Assembly: GCF_009765365.1 (NCBI RefSeq)
Contig: NZ_VTOM01000008.1
Span: 62,001 to 126,000 of the forward strand
From: Antarcticirhabdus aurantiaca
GTDB lineage: Bacteria; Pseudomonadota; Alphaproteobacteria; Rhizobiales; Rhizobiaceae
Length of the DNA: 64,000 bases
Reading direction: 5' to 3'
Positions within the stretch are counted from its first letter, which is position 1. The number at the start of each line of letters is the position of its first letter. The notes below the pieces were generated by a model that did no database searches, had not been told where the DNA came from, and worked only from the letters and a program-made list of their open reading frames with translations. Positions 50,915-59,520 of the stretch are shown in pieces. Both the position numbers and the translations under genes were made by a program.

Positions 50915-51841
50915 CTAAGTCAACCTTTGGTTGACAACCTCTACGGCCTTGTCTATTCTAGATATATTGCCTCTCCAGCGCAGCGAGTTAAGCATGTATA
51001 TGGATCCGAGCGGACTTGTTGGATTGTAAATACTCTCTCCAAGCTCGGCTGCGATTTTCCTAACTAGCTTCAACTCGATCATGTCACTTCTCCATGCGGC
51101 AAGTGGCAAGAACTTTTTAGGACCTGTATAATGTCTCACAGAAGCTTGTCGCCAAGTTTTAGTGAACCGCATAGACGATTGTACGTTCCAGCCAATTGGC
51201 AGGAATTTCCATCGTCCACTGAATAGGAGATTCCATACGCATTGGTCATTAGTGTTACAAGGTGTCTTATAACTACAGGCCTTCTGATGCTCCGCGAGTA
51301 GACGCTGATAATTGATATGCAATGCTGCCTCATCAATCAGGCGGCTATTGAAAAACATGAGGCCGCTGTTGAAATAATCCTTGGACAACCCATTACGCTC
51401 GCAATTCGCGGCAAACTGGTCATTAGTGATCCCAGAAACCTCTGCAACATCGAAGCATGCCGCCAGGGGACAACCGCCGAAATCCACACTATTTAAGTCT
51501 AGATCACGCATGAACAGAATGTCTGTATCCGAGTACAACACCCGTTCATATTCGCCCAGTAAATCCTTTACAGCGATAAATTTTAGAAATTGCGTTTTGG
51601 TTATATGCTTAGCAGAGCGGTACCCATTGAACTGATCGCTAGATAGTTCATGAGTTTGGATCTTGAAACCTCGGCTTGTAGCTAGCTCTGCCAGCCTTTC
51701 ATGCGGCTGACGCTTATAGCCGTCTTGGTATAAGTGAATATCAACAGGCTTTGATTGTGACAGTATGAACGAAGCTATAGCGAAATTTGCGAGTTTACTT
51801 CCATTAAGATCGGTGACTAAACTGAGAGCGATCTTCGACAT
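50915..51841 (-). CDS. Family 8-like glycosyltransferase
   Basis: A 308-aa GT-A-fold transferase. It has the opening SLVTDLNGSKLANFAIASF, the metal-binding DxD in RVLYSDTDILFMRDL (about 101-115), DYFNSGLMFFNSR near 175, the NTNDQCVWNLLFSGRW segment near 215, and a late HYTGPKKFLPL whose His is the second metal ligand. It would add a hexose to a lipid-linked oligosaccharide or LPS core. The second ATG (MSKIAL) is used; one four codons upstream is possible. Low GC supports horizontal origin. Confidence 0.85.
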   Translation of the reverse strand: MSKIALSLVTDLNGSKLANFAIASFILSQSKPVDIHLYQDGYKRQPHERLAELATSRGFKIQTHELSSDQFNGYRSAKHITKTQFLKFIAVKDLLGEYERVLYSDTDILFMRDLDLNSVDFGGCPLAACFDVAEVSGITNDQFAANCERNGLSKDYFNSGLMFFNSRLIDEAALHINYQRLLAEHQKACSYKTPCNTNDQCVWNLLFSGRWKFLPIGWNVQSSMRFTKTWRQASVRHYTGPKKFLPLAAWRSDMIELKLVRKIAAELGESIYNPTSPLGSIYMLNSLRWRGNISRIDKAVEVVNQRLT

Positions 51842-51953
51842 AGGCGTTACCAATCTCTTTTTACGACGGCCATCATCTCACTAAGCACTAACCAGCTGCG
51901 CGCGAAACAGGATTAATTGAACATAATGAACGCTGCAGGTCGCAGCATAGGCT

Positions 51954-53324
51954 CTAGGCGGATCTTCGTCCAATACCCACGTATTCAATTCCGTATCTTT
52001 TAACTACCACGGGATCATAGATATTTCTGCCATCGAAAATAATCTTCTCCTTTAGAGTTCCTTTGATTAGATCGAAGTCAGGCGACAGAAATGCTTTCCA
52101 CTCCGTGCAAATTATCAGTGCGTCAGAACCATCGAGAGCATCCTCTTTGCTGTCTGACAACAGCAAATCTCTCGAGGCAAGATGTTCAGCATGAAGCCGC
52201 TTGCATTCCGGCATCGCGACAGGATCGAAAGCTTGTATCTTTGCACCAGCCTGCCAGAGCATTGTCATTATTTCGCTGGCAGGCGCTTCTCGCATATCAT
52301 CGGTATTTGGCTTAAAAGCTAAGCCCCAAACCGCGAAGATGCGGCCGTGAAGTCTGTCTCCAAAGTGTTTTTTGATCTTCTCAAATAGAACTCTCTTTTG
52401 AGCAGAATTACGACTTTCTACAGCCTCAAGTATGCCAGCATGATAGCTATGCTCGATAGAAGTATGTATCAGCGCTCGAATATCTTTCGGGAAGCAAGAG
52501 CCCCCGTAGCCCATCCCGGCATAGATGAAGTGGTAGCCGATCCTGGGATCAGAACCGATGCCACGCCGTACGCTTTCGATGTCAGCACCCAGGCGGTCTG
52601 CAATTCCAGCCACTTCATTCATGAAGGTGATCTTGGTAGCTAGCAGGCAGTTGGCAGCGTACTTAGTCAATTCCGAACTGCGCATGTCCATCGTTATGAT
52701 TTTTTCATGGTTACGGTTGAATGGGGCGTACAGTTCCCGCAATTTATTTTCGGCTTCTCGATTGTCAGTTCCGATGATGATTCGATCTGGCTTCATGCTA
52801 TCAAGGATGGCAGATCCCTCTTTCAGGAACTCTGGATTGGAAGCCATATGAACATCTAGCTCATCCAATCCTCTCTGGACCAGTATTTCGCGCATAGTTG
52901 CATAAACGCCATCGCAGGTTCCAACAGGAACTGTCGATTTCACCACAACAATCTTGTCGGAGGTCATGTGAGTTGCGATTGATCGGCCAACAGCCATAAC
53001 GTGTGAAAGGTCTGCCGATCCATCTTCTCCGGAGGGCGTGCCTACAGCGATGAATATAAGCTCCGCATGCTCAACGCCATAAGCAGCGTCCGTAGTGAAA
53101 ATCAGCTTGCGCGATAGAGAATGAGCCTGCACAAGCGGCTGCAATCCCGGCTCATAGATCGGTATATCTCCGTTGGTAAGGCGATTGATCTTGTGTTCGT
53201 TCGTATCGACACAGACAACTTCATTCCCTGTTTCAGCTAGAACTGCAGCATGCACCAGACCTACATAGCCAGTTCCAAATATCGTCACACGCAAGCTTGC
53301 AGCCTTTCGTTTAAGCATTGTCAA
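51954..53324 (-). CDS. ugd: UDP-glucose 6-dehydrogenase
   Basis: A 456-aa enzyme producing UDP-glucuronate from UDP-glucose with two NAD. The Rossmann motif VTIFGTGYVGLVHAAVLAET is at 13-32, catalytic C277 lies in YGGSCFPKD, EFLKEGSA is near 165-172, KYAANCLLATKITFMNE near 221-237, and AFKPNTDDMREAP in the C-terminal domain. It supplies an acidic sugar for polysaccharide. The start could be the second methionine (MLKRK) two codons in. Lower GC than core genes. Confidence 0.95.
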   Translation of the reverse strand: MTMLKRKAASLRVTIFGTGYVGLVHAAVLAETGNEVVCVDTNEHKINRLTNGDIPIYEPGLQPLVQAHSLSRKLIFTTDAAYGVEHAELIFIAVGTPSGEDGSADLSHVMAVGRSIATHMTSDKIVVVKSTVPVGTCDGVYATMREILVQRGLDELDVHMASNPEFLKEGSAILDSMKPDRIIIGTDNREAENKLRELYAPFNRNHEKIITMDMRSSELTKYAANCLLATKITFMNEVAGIADRLGADIESVRRGIGSDPRIGYHFIYAGMGYGGSCFPKDIRALIHTSIEHSYHAGILEAVESRNSAQKRVLFEKIKKHFGDRLHGRIFAVWGLAFKPNTDDMREAPASEIMTMLWQAGAKIQAFDPVAMPECKRLHAEHLASRDLLLSDSKEDALDGSDALIICTEWKAFLSPDFDLIKGTLKEKIIFDGRNIYDPVVVKRYGIEYVGIGRRSA

Positions 53325-53499
53325 ACCTGATCATTGCCAGGCTACAGGATCGGAGTCATCTCGCTCAAAGAGTGTTATACCATCGATCAGACGCCACGAT
53401 GAAGCAAGGTTGCAGTTCGAAGGCGCTACTAATAATCAGGCCGCTGCTGCAGTGCGGTATCAGCCTGTGACGTTGGGGCAACAGGACGGCCAGCGGCTG

Positions 53500-54966
53500 A
53501 GCTCGACTCTGGCCACATGCGCGGCGTTTCAGAGGGCGTAGGTCCAGGCGCCTAGCGGGCGTAAGCAGGGCTTTGTACGGAAGCGTCTGCGCGGAATGTC
53601 GCCGAAGACCTCTCGCGCGGGGTCGCGCAACGCACAGCGGCCAGTTTGTCTGCGAAGGTCGGGCGCGGTTTGGGATACCATGCCGCCGTGGCGAGCGATC
53701 GCCGTTGGCGGGCCGGGAGACGCGCGGCCAGCAGCGTGACGATCGAGAACAGGGCGAGCAGGCAAGGCGTTGTGCGGGCGATTGCCGTGTCCGACCACTG
53801 GCGCTGGGTCTCGACGCCCAGATGGGCGCGGACATCCTGAAAGGTGACCTCGACGCTCCAGCGTCGCACGAACCACGACAGGATCTGAGATGCGTCGCGG
53901 GTGAGGTCTGTGCACAGCAGGGCCTGCGGCGGGAAGCGGTTCTCGGGATCGCGCACGAGCACCCCCCGGATCGGCACGACGGGCAGGCCGCCATGCCGCC
54001 ACACCGCGGTGCCGGAGGTGACCTCGATGCTGCACGGGGCTGACCCGTACCAGCCCGGCACGGTGAGCCGATGCCAGAGCGTGTCCTGAGCCGCGAGGGT
54101 CGCGGCGAGCGTGGGCAGTCGCGCCCCCTTGGTGCGCGGACGTCCGATCGTGCCTGGCGGCCGCGGCGGGGCGGGCTCGTAGAGGGCTGCGTCGAGCCGA
54201 AGGCGGGTGATGGCCGTGATGCGGCCTCGCCGCATGGCGTCGAGGAAGTTGAGGGCCGAGAAGCCGCTGTCCCCCACCAGCACGAGGTCGCGTCCCGGCA
54301 GCCAGCGGCGCGCCTGCAGGGCGAGCTGGCGTCCAACATCGAGCAGGGGCTTGTGCCGACGGCCCTGCTCGCGGCAGGCGCGTTCGGAGGGCACCAGGGC
54401 GGTCAGGAACGGCAGCGCCCAGATGCGTTGCGCCCAGGGGATCGGCGCGAGCAACATCAGGCTCATCCAGCGCAGGCCGCTTGCCTTGACGAAATGGCTA
54501 TCGGACGAGCGCACCGGATCGCGGTAGATGCCCTTGGCCGCAATGCGCTTACCGCCACGGCGCTCGATCGTGTCGTCGATCCCGAGCACGACCGGGCCGC
54601 GCGGAACGAAGGCGTCGATCAGCAGCCGGAGCAGGATGTGCCCGCCGGTGCGGGGGCACCAAGCGGCGCGGTTGAGGATGCGGTGGAGGTTCACGAACCG
54701 CCGATCCTGCGACCGACCCATGATGCGCAGGACGCTCGTCACCGTGCGCTGCCCCGGTGTCAGGATCGCGCCGATCAGCAGGACTTGCGCATGCCGCCAC
54801 GAGCGGTGGACGAACAGCGGCATGAACGCCAGGATGAGGCCGGCGAAGCGGGTGGGCAGATCGGGCATCGGACGTCTCTTGGTCGGGACGCCCCAAGCCT
54901 ATCCGTCATGCCCGCTTCGTCATACCGCTCCGCTCGTCAGCCCATTGGGTTGGCCAAAGTCGAGCT
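53500..54966. mobile_element. Complete IS701-like insertion sequence
   Basis: The left end AGCTCGACTCTGGCCA (53500-53515) and the right end, inverted, AGCTCGACTTTGGCCA (54951-54966) match at 15 of 16 positions. The 1467-base element encodes one intact transposase. Its right end overlaps the left end of an IS630 element, so the original flank is lost and no target duplication can be read. The same terminal repeat occurs at 42196. Confidence 0.88.
53552..54868 (-). CDS. DDE transposase, IS701-like (DDE_5 type)
   Basis: A 438-aa apparently intact transposase. Catalytic-type segments are VVLGIDDTIERRGGKRI near 95 (first D), RDLVLVGDSGFSALNF near 195 (second D), and WFVRRWSVEVTFQDVRAHLG near 345 (E). 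The opening RHAQVLLIGAILTPGQRTV and FVNLHRILNRAAW are typical of this group. Full length and clean terminal repeats suggest recent activity. The IS701 assignment is from motif pattern and was not checked against ISfinder. Confidence 0.88.
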   Translation of the reverse strand: MPDLPTRFAGLILAFMPLFVHRSWRHAQVLLIGAILTPGQRTVTSVLRIMGRSQDRRFVNLHRILNRAAWCPRTGGHILLRLLIDAFVPRGPVVLGIDDTIERRGGKRIAAKGIYRDPVRSSDSHFVKASGLRWMSLMLLAPIPWAQRIWALPFLTALVPSERACREQGRRHKPLLDVGRQLALQARRWLPGRDLVLVGDSGFSALNFLDAMRRGRITAITRLRLDAALYEPAPPRPPGTIGRPRTKGARLPTLAATLAAQDTLWHRLTVPGWYGSAPCSIEVTSGTAVWRHGGLPVVPIRGVLVRDPENRFPPQALLCTDLTRDASQILSWFVRRWSVEVTFQDVRAHLGVETQRQWSDTAIARTTPCLLALFSIVTLLAARLPARQRRSLATAAWYPKPRPTFADKLAAVRCATPRERSSATFRADASVQSPAYAR

Positions 54967-54979
54967 TATACCGCCCAGC

Positions 54980-55537
54980 CTATGAACTGACCTCTTCTAT
55001 CCAGGGATAGAGACACAGGGATCGGATGCGGTCTGGGGCCGCGGTTGCAGCGTTCCAGGCTTGGCAGCAGGCGTCGATGATGTGCTCACGGTCGCAAAAG
55101 ACCCGCAGGCTCAGGAAGCGCTCGCGCAGGTACAGCCAGAGACGCTCGACCGGGTTCAGTTCGGGGCTGTAGGGCGGCAGGGTGACGAGGGTGATGTTGG
55201 CCGGCAGGGCGAGCGCCTTCTCGCCATGCCAGCCGGCCCCGTCGAGCACCATGACGATGTGGACGCCCTGCTCGATCGTCTCGGCGAATTGGGCGAGGAA
55301 GAGGTTCATCATCGCGGCGTCGGCATAGGGCAGGACCAGCGAGAAGGCCTTGCCCGTCGCGGGCTCGACGGCGCCAAAGATATAGGCCCACTCGAAGCGC
55401 TGATCGCAAGGGCCCGGCGGCCGCTGTCCCTTCGCCCACCAGCGATGGCACGTACGCCCCTTCTGCCCGACCCTGGCCTCGTCCTGGAACCAGAGCGCGA
55501 TCCGCTTGTCGGGATGGGCCTCGCGTGCCGCCCTCAA
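54980..55537 (-). CDS. IS630 transposase, second frame (DDE domain)
   Basis: 185 aa with the DDE catalytic core: ALWFQDEARVGQKGRTCHRW (first D), VHIVMVLDGAGWHGEK (second D), and YSPELNPVERLWLYLRERF (E). It overlaps the end of the first frame by four bases. Production as a fusion through the AAAAAAG run at 55554-55560 is likely. Confidence 0.9.
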   Translation of the reverse strand: MRAAREAHPDKRIALWFQDEARVGQKGRTCHRWWAKGQRPPGPCDQRFEWAYIFGAVEPATGKAFSLVLPYADAAMMNLFLAQFAETIEQGVHIVMVLDGAGWHGEKALALPANITLVTLPPYSPELNPVERLWLYLRERFLSLRVFCDREHIIDACCQAWNAATAAPDRIRSLCLYPWIEEVSS

Positions 55538-56040
55538 GGCCTGGGCGAGCCCCCTTTTTTGAAGCGCTCCTGCGCCTTCTCATCTTTGCGCGGATGGGAG
55601 GGGCGGGCCTTCTGGCGCGAGAAGCCGTTGGCGCGCAGGATGCGTGACAAGCTCGCCGGATGCAGGCGCTTGCCGAAGCGTGCCTCGATCAGCTCGCAAA
55701 GGGTCGGCAGCGTCCGGGCCGACAGCCCGTCCCGGTCCGGATCGGAACCGCGGAAGATCGCGGCGGCTAGGCTGGCCTGTTCGCCCTCGCTGAGCCTTGG
55801 CTTCGGGTGCCCCTTGGGCCGATCGCGAAGGCCGGCCAGCCCCTCGGCATTGTAGCGCACCACCCAGTCCCGAAGCGTCTGTCGGTCCATGCCAGCAGCT
55901 TCCGCCGCCTGCGCCCGGCTCATGCCCGACAGCGCGTTCGCCAGAGCGTGGAGGCGCGAGGCCACGCGCCCGTTCGTCTCGCGCCGCGCCAATCGCCTCA
56001 GCTCAACTGCTGACCGATCGGTCCTGATCTCCAACGCCAT
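55534..56040 (-). CDS. IS630 transposase, first frame (DNA-binding domains)
   Basis: 168 aa with two helix-turn-helix parts: MSRAQAAEAAGMDRQTLRDW and LPTLCELIEARFGKRLHPAS followed by LSRILRANGFSRQK. The ATG at 56076 would add 12 residues; MALEIRTD is the usual start. The frame ends in KKGGSPRP just after the AAAAAAG slippery sequence. Confidence 0.88.
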   Translation of the reverse strand: MALEIRTDRSAVELRRLARRETNGRVASRLHALANALSGMSRAQAAEAAGMDRQTLRDWVVRYNAEGLAGLRDRPKGHPKPRLSEGEQASLAAAIFRGSDPDRDGLSARTLPTLCELIEARFGKRLHPASLSRILRANGFSRQKARPSHPRKDEKAQERFKKGGSPRP

Positions 56041-56200
56041 CCCGAGCCTCCTTTCGGACCCAGAAAGGCGCCGCACGCTCCAAAAGCCAAATCACGTCCG
56101 AGTCAGATCATCCGATCGGCGGTATAAGAGCCCGTTTGAAAAATCGGGTGTTGAGGGTTCCTGCTGTGACCTGCCCCACGGACGGGTCCGATTGGACTGT

Positions 56201-57044
56201 TATACCAGCGCGCCTTCGAGAGGACTCGATCAGGCTTTCCCGGTATCTGGTGGCAGTGATTCACTGCCGATCTGCATGGGCGGGAGGTGGTGATGGCCCA
56301 CGGTTTGCCGATCCGAACGGACGTGGCGAGCCCGTCTGAGCTGCGACGTCTGGCCAGGAAGGACCCGCGGCGGCGCACGGCGCAGCGGATGCTGGCCATC
56401 GCCAGCGCGCTGGAAGGCATGAGCCGGGCGGACGCGGCCCGAACGGCGGGCATTGAGTGCCAGTCCTTGCGCGACGCGGTGCTGCGCTTCAACGCCGCAG
56501 GGCTGGCCGGGCTGGTGGACCGCCCTTACGGCCGCCGGCCCGAGCGTTTGACGGACGGCGAGCAGGCCGCGCTGGTTGGGCACGTTCTGCGCGGGCCCGA
56601 TCCCGAGCGCGGCGAACTGTCGACTTGGACGCTGCCGGATCTGTGCCGCTTCATTGAGGCGCGGTTCAACAAGACCATGTGCCCGCAGTCGATGTCGCGC
56701 GTCGTGCGCCGCCTCGGCCTGTCGCGGCAAAAGCCGCGGCCCGTGCATCCGCAGCGCAGCGCCAAGGCGGCGGAAGCCTTCGCAAAAGGGGGCTCTTCGC
56801 TGCCGTAGAGGCTGCTCGTGCCGCCCATCCCGGCGCCCAGGTCGAGCTGTGGTTCCAGGACGAGGCGAGGGTCGGGCAGAAAGGGCGCACGGGCCATCGC
56901 TGGTGGCTGCGCGGCCCGCGCCCGCCCGGCCTTTGCGACAAGCGCTTCGCCTCGGCCTACCTCTTCGGCGCGGTGCGACCCGCCACGGGCGAGGCCTTCG
57001 CCCTGGTCATCCCGCACGTCTCGACGGCGGCGATGAGCGTGTTC
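56201..57044. mobile_element. Second IS630-type element, truncated on the right
   Basis: The left end TATACCAGCGCGCC begins at 56201 after a T, in the TA context of IS630 elements. Both transposase frames are present up to the residues MSVFL (about 57042), where sequence of an IS3-type element takes over. The part after the second catalytic D, including the E, and the right end are missing. Confidence 0.82.
56293..56808 (+). CDS. IS630 transposase, first frame (DNA-binding domains)
   Basis: 172 aa, related to the protein at 55534-56040 but clearly a different element: MSRADAARTAGIECQSLRDAV and LPDLCRFIEARFNKTMCPQS with VVRRLGLSRQKPRPVHPQRS. It ends after an AAAAGGGGG run where its relatives shift frame. 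Since the catalytic part is broken downstream, this is probably a relic that may still bind DNA. Confidence 0.8.
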   Translation: MAHGLPIRTDVASPSELRRLARKDPRRRTAQRMLAIASALEGMSRADAARTAGIECQSLRDAVLRFNAAGLAGLVDRPYGRRPERLTDGEQAALVGHVLRGPDPERGELSTWTLPDLCRFIEARFNKTMCPQSMSRVVRRLGLSRQKPRPVHPQRSAKAAEAFAKGGSSLP

Positions 57045-57248
57045 CTGAACGGTGAGATCTTCTACAGCTTGGCCGAGGCCCGCATTGTCATCGAGAACTG
57101 GCGCCAGCACTATAACACCAAGCGCCCACACTCGAGCCTGAGCTACCACCGTCCAGCCGCTCCAGCCGTCATGCCGTGGCCGCAAGCGCCGCCCCAACCC
57201 GCTTCGCCGGCCACCTCAAACGTCGCCGACAAGCCAACCATGCATTAG
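56784..57248 (+). pseudogene. Chimera: IS630 DDE fragment fused to an IS3 orfB C-terminus
   Basis: The first part continues the IS630 transposase in its second frame (VELWFQDEARVGQKGRTGHR, then FALVIPHVSTAAMSVFL). At about 57043 it passes in frame into the C-terminal part of an IS3-family integrase (NGEIFYSLAEARIVIENWRQ, then HYNTKRPHSSLSYHRPAAP) and ends at TAG 57246. The join keeps an open frame but unites pieces of two transposases, neither with a full active site. The IS3 right end probably lies near 57250-57280 (TTGAACCGGGCCACC). Confidence 0.88.
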
Positions 57249-57280
57249 ATTTGAACCGGGCCACCTAACGGGGGCAGTCC

Positions 57281-57440
57281 AAAGTCCGCCACGACAAGCG
57301 CCGTTACAGACGCCGCAACCGCATTGAGATCATGATCGACCGCCTCAAGGACTGGCGGCGCGTCGCGACCCGCTACGACCGATGCCCAGCCGTCTTCTTC
57401 TCCACCATCGCACTCGCAGCCACCGTCCTGTTCTGTCTCT
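57281..57440 (+). pseudogene. C-terminal fragment of an IS5-family transposase
   Basis: The plus strand encodes KVRHDKRRYRRRNRIEIMID and RLKDWRRVATRYDRCPAVFF followed by STIALAATVLFCL, the typical end of an IS5-type DDE transposase (E in the NRIEIM box). The upstream part is missing. It lies back to back with the IS3 remnant. Confidence 0.85.
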
Positions 57441-57531
57441 GTGCTGAAGGTCCGGACTCTAGATGCGCACATTCATTCAATTTTCGATGAAACATCGCGC
57501 GAGATGGGGGGGCAAGACGAATAGTTTTGTC

Positions 57532-58551
57532 TCACTTTGTTGTTTCATCTCTAGACTTCCACCATCTAGCAAGAGTGTTATATCGCGAACCGAGCGCTCC
57601 CCGCGCTAATCGCCGCATTTTGAGCATGAGCTTACCTCTTGAACTATTGCCTTTGCGACGTATAGCTTCAGCCAGGTAGCGAGTGGTTACGCCGTGGGGC
57701 ATCACCATTTCATGTGTTTCGATGCACAAAACTGGCTTGCCAGAAAGCTGAGCAATCTCGATAGCTTGTCGAAGTTCGCTTTCTATAAATAATTCAGCCT
57801 TACTTTCCCTATAGACGTCTGCTTTGAATGCACCATTCACTTCTTTTGAGATGCGGTCCTCTTTGGTTGGCAGATCGAGCATGTGCAATTTGCCGTAAGA
57901 TATTCCAGAGGCCTGCAGCCAAGTTTCAGTCTCGCCACGATACTTCTCCAACCGATTAGTAACCAGGCTATGAATCGGACGAGTGGGGCTGATGTATTTT
58001 GCTGCGGATTGTAGAAAATCGACGTATTGATCCCCATCGTCATTCTGGTGTGGAAGTGGATCATCGCACAATACGCCATCGATATCTACGCAGGAGTTCT
58101 CCAAAACGGCGTGGTGCATGAAGTTCCACTGGAAAACTCTTGGTGTCGGAACTGCTTCAAGAACAAGGTCGGCTTGAGGATGTCGTTCTTTGGGCCCGTA
58201 TACAGCGCAATATGTTATCCTTCTTCCTTCAATTGTCGAAGTGCCTACTCGGCTCCTTGCATTCTCCATTGCCCTACCGTTGAGGATGCTGTCATCAACA
58301 ATTAGGATGTGCTCGTAAGCATCTTTTGTATTCAAAAGGCCTTCATATTGTTTTGTCGAACCTGTGCCGTATACATCTCCTCTCACGAAGCTATCAAGAT
58401 CGGTGAGTTTTATGTTCCTGAGCAAGCTGATAATTGTTGCTGGCAGCATTCCACTTCGAGGGATCCCGACAACAAGATCAATGTCGTGCGGGAGTCTGAG
58501 GCCACTTCGTGCTATCGTGTCATGGAGGTCTTTTATAGTTCTATAATGCAC
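57532..58551 (-). CDS. Phosphoribosyltransferase-HAD fusion protein
   Basis: A 339-aa protein with two domains. Residues 1-150 are a type I PRTase: VVGIPRSGMLPATIISLL at 27-44 and the PRPP motif ILIVDDSILNGRA at 82-94. Residues 150-290 look like a HAD phosphatase: motif I CVDIDGVLCDDP at 154-165, motif II SLVTNR at 195-200, motif III Lys in YRESKAELFIESE at 247-259. The C-terminus is basic (RRKGNSSRGKLMLKMRR). PRTase plus phosphatase in one chain could transfer phosphoribose and remove the phosphate, but substrates are unknown. Low GC and the setting next to polysaccharide genes suggest transfer with that locus. Confidence 0.8.
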   Translation of the reverse strand: MHYRTIKDLHDTIARSGLRLPHDIDLVVGIPRSGMLPATIISLLRNIKLTDLDSFVRGDVYGTGSTKQYEGLLNTKDAYEHILIVDDSILNGRAMENARSRVGTSTIEGRRITYCAVYGPKERHPQADLVLEAVPTPRVFQWNFMHHAVLENSCVDIDGVLCDDPLPHQNDDGDQYVDFLQSAAKYISPTRPIHSLVTNRLEKYRGETETWLQASGISYGKLHMLDLPTKEDRISKEVNGAFKADVYRESKAELFIESELRQAIEIAQLSGKPVLCIETHEMVMPHGVTTRYLAEAIRRKGNSSRGKLMLKMRRLARGALGSRYNTLARWWKSRDETTK

Positions 58552-58593
58552 GTTGCTGCCCCGGCGCTCGATTGGTCTGGATGAGTCTCTTCA

Positions 58594-58884
58594 ATGCAAC
58601 TTAGAAGCGTGGTTGCACCGGCCTGCGATTGGAATAGCCCTTCTGCCACCATTAGCGCTCTTGCTGAGCTTGATCAACGAAGTGGGGATCCGATGAGCGT
58701 GATATGTTGGGATGAGCGTGGTAGCGGAAACGCTGCCGACCGACATCGCACATGGACCAGCTTGTGTTCGCAATTTTCGATAAAATCTGGCAAAATTTTT
58801 GCGTCGAGGCTGTGCGCGAATTTCAGGCGGGTCTTACGTATTGGTAGCCGCTGTCGCTGGTTGATATGTCTGATCGTAGTAAGA
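58594..58884 (+). CDS. Possible gene start cut by an IS5 remnant
   Basis: An open frame beginning MQLRSVVAPACDWNSPSATI continues for about 97 codons until the left end of an IS5-type remnant at about 58885. It is divergent from the PRTase-HAD gene, with 42 bases between the starts. Composition matches the low-GC locus. No family is recognisable and no clear ribosome binding site is seen, so it may be spurious. Confidence 0.25.
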
Positions 58885-59520
58885 GTATGTCCGAAAACGG
58901 GTTGAGTGATTGAGGCGAGGCGTGTTCCAGGAGGTGTCTGACGTCTAGCCGGGAAGCACCATGTGGACCCAAACTACCCGCGGCAGCATAGCCGCGATCA
59001 CCTTTGATACGGCACCGATTTAACCGACTCCAGATGGGCGATCGCTGAGCCCATGCTGTCGGCGGGCTGCCCGCCCGTTCGTCGTCTGGCGTGGCGGATG
59101 TGCGAGATTGTCATCGCGATCTTCTATGTTCCGTGTGGCGGCATTCCCTGTCGCTTCCTCCCGAAGGACTCGGCGCTCAGGAGTGCGGTGCTTGACCACT
59201 TCTGCCGCCTCTTTGACGAGGGCGCTTGCGCCTGCATTAACCATCGCCTCATCATGTTCAATCGCGAGCGAGTGGGTCGTGAGGCTTTGCCCAGCGGCGG
59301 CGTGATCGGCAGGAAGACGCGTCGAGATCATGGAAACTGGCGGGCCGTGCGGCTACAACGCCAGCAGGAAGATCAAGAGCCGCAAGCGGCAGGCTATGCT
59401 CGATACGGACTGGAAGGATGCAGAGGCAATGCTCGCCTCCGCCACAGCCAGCCTCTATGCCGCCTCTGTTATGTTCCTTACACTCTGCCTTGAACGCTCG
59501 TCATGATTCTCAATAGACTT
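58885..59520 (+). pseudogene. Decayed IS5-family transposase (copy 2)
   Basis: The element opens with ATGTCCGAAAACGGG, then a frame starting MWTQTTRGSIAAITFDTAPI that stops early. Further on, in another frame, IVIAIFYVPCGGIPCRFLPK, DHFCRLFDEGACACINHRLI and NRERVGREALPSGGVI match the middle of IS5-type transposases (AILYIASTGCQWRMLPKD; INHHLVM; ReASPSAGVIDSQ). Multiple indels destroy the frame. It is related to the remnant at 49734 and stands in the same orientation. Confidence 0.75.

Larger units (their letters stand above)
54965..56128. mobile_element. IS630-family element, complete
   Basis: CTTATACCGCC (54965-54975) and its inverse GGCGGTATAAG (56118-56128) bound the element, with TA at the outer edges as expected from TA target duplication. 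Two overlapping transposase frames fill it. It inserted into the right flank of the IS701-like element. Confidence 0.85.

Noticed and set aside
50723-51067. Plus-strand 114-codon frame beside the GT8 gene
   Set aside because: More than a third lies antisense to the GT8 coding end, and the rest shows no motif.
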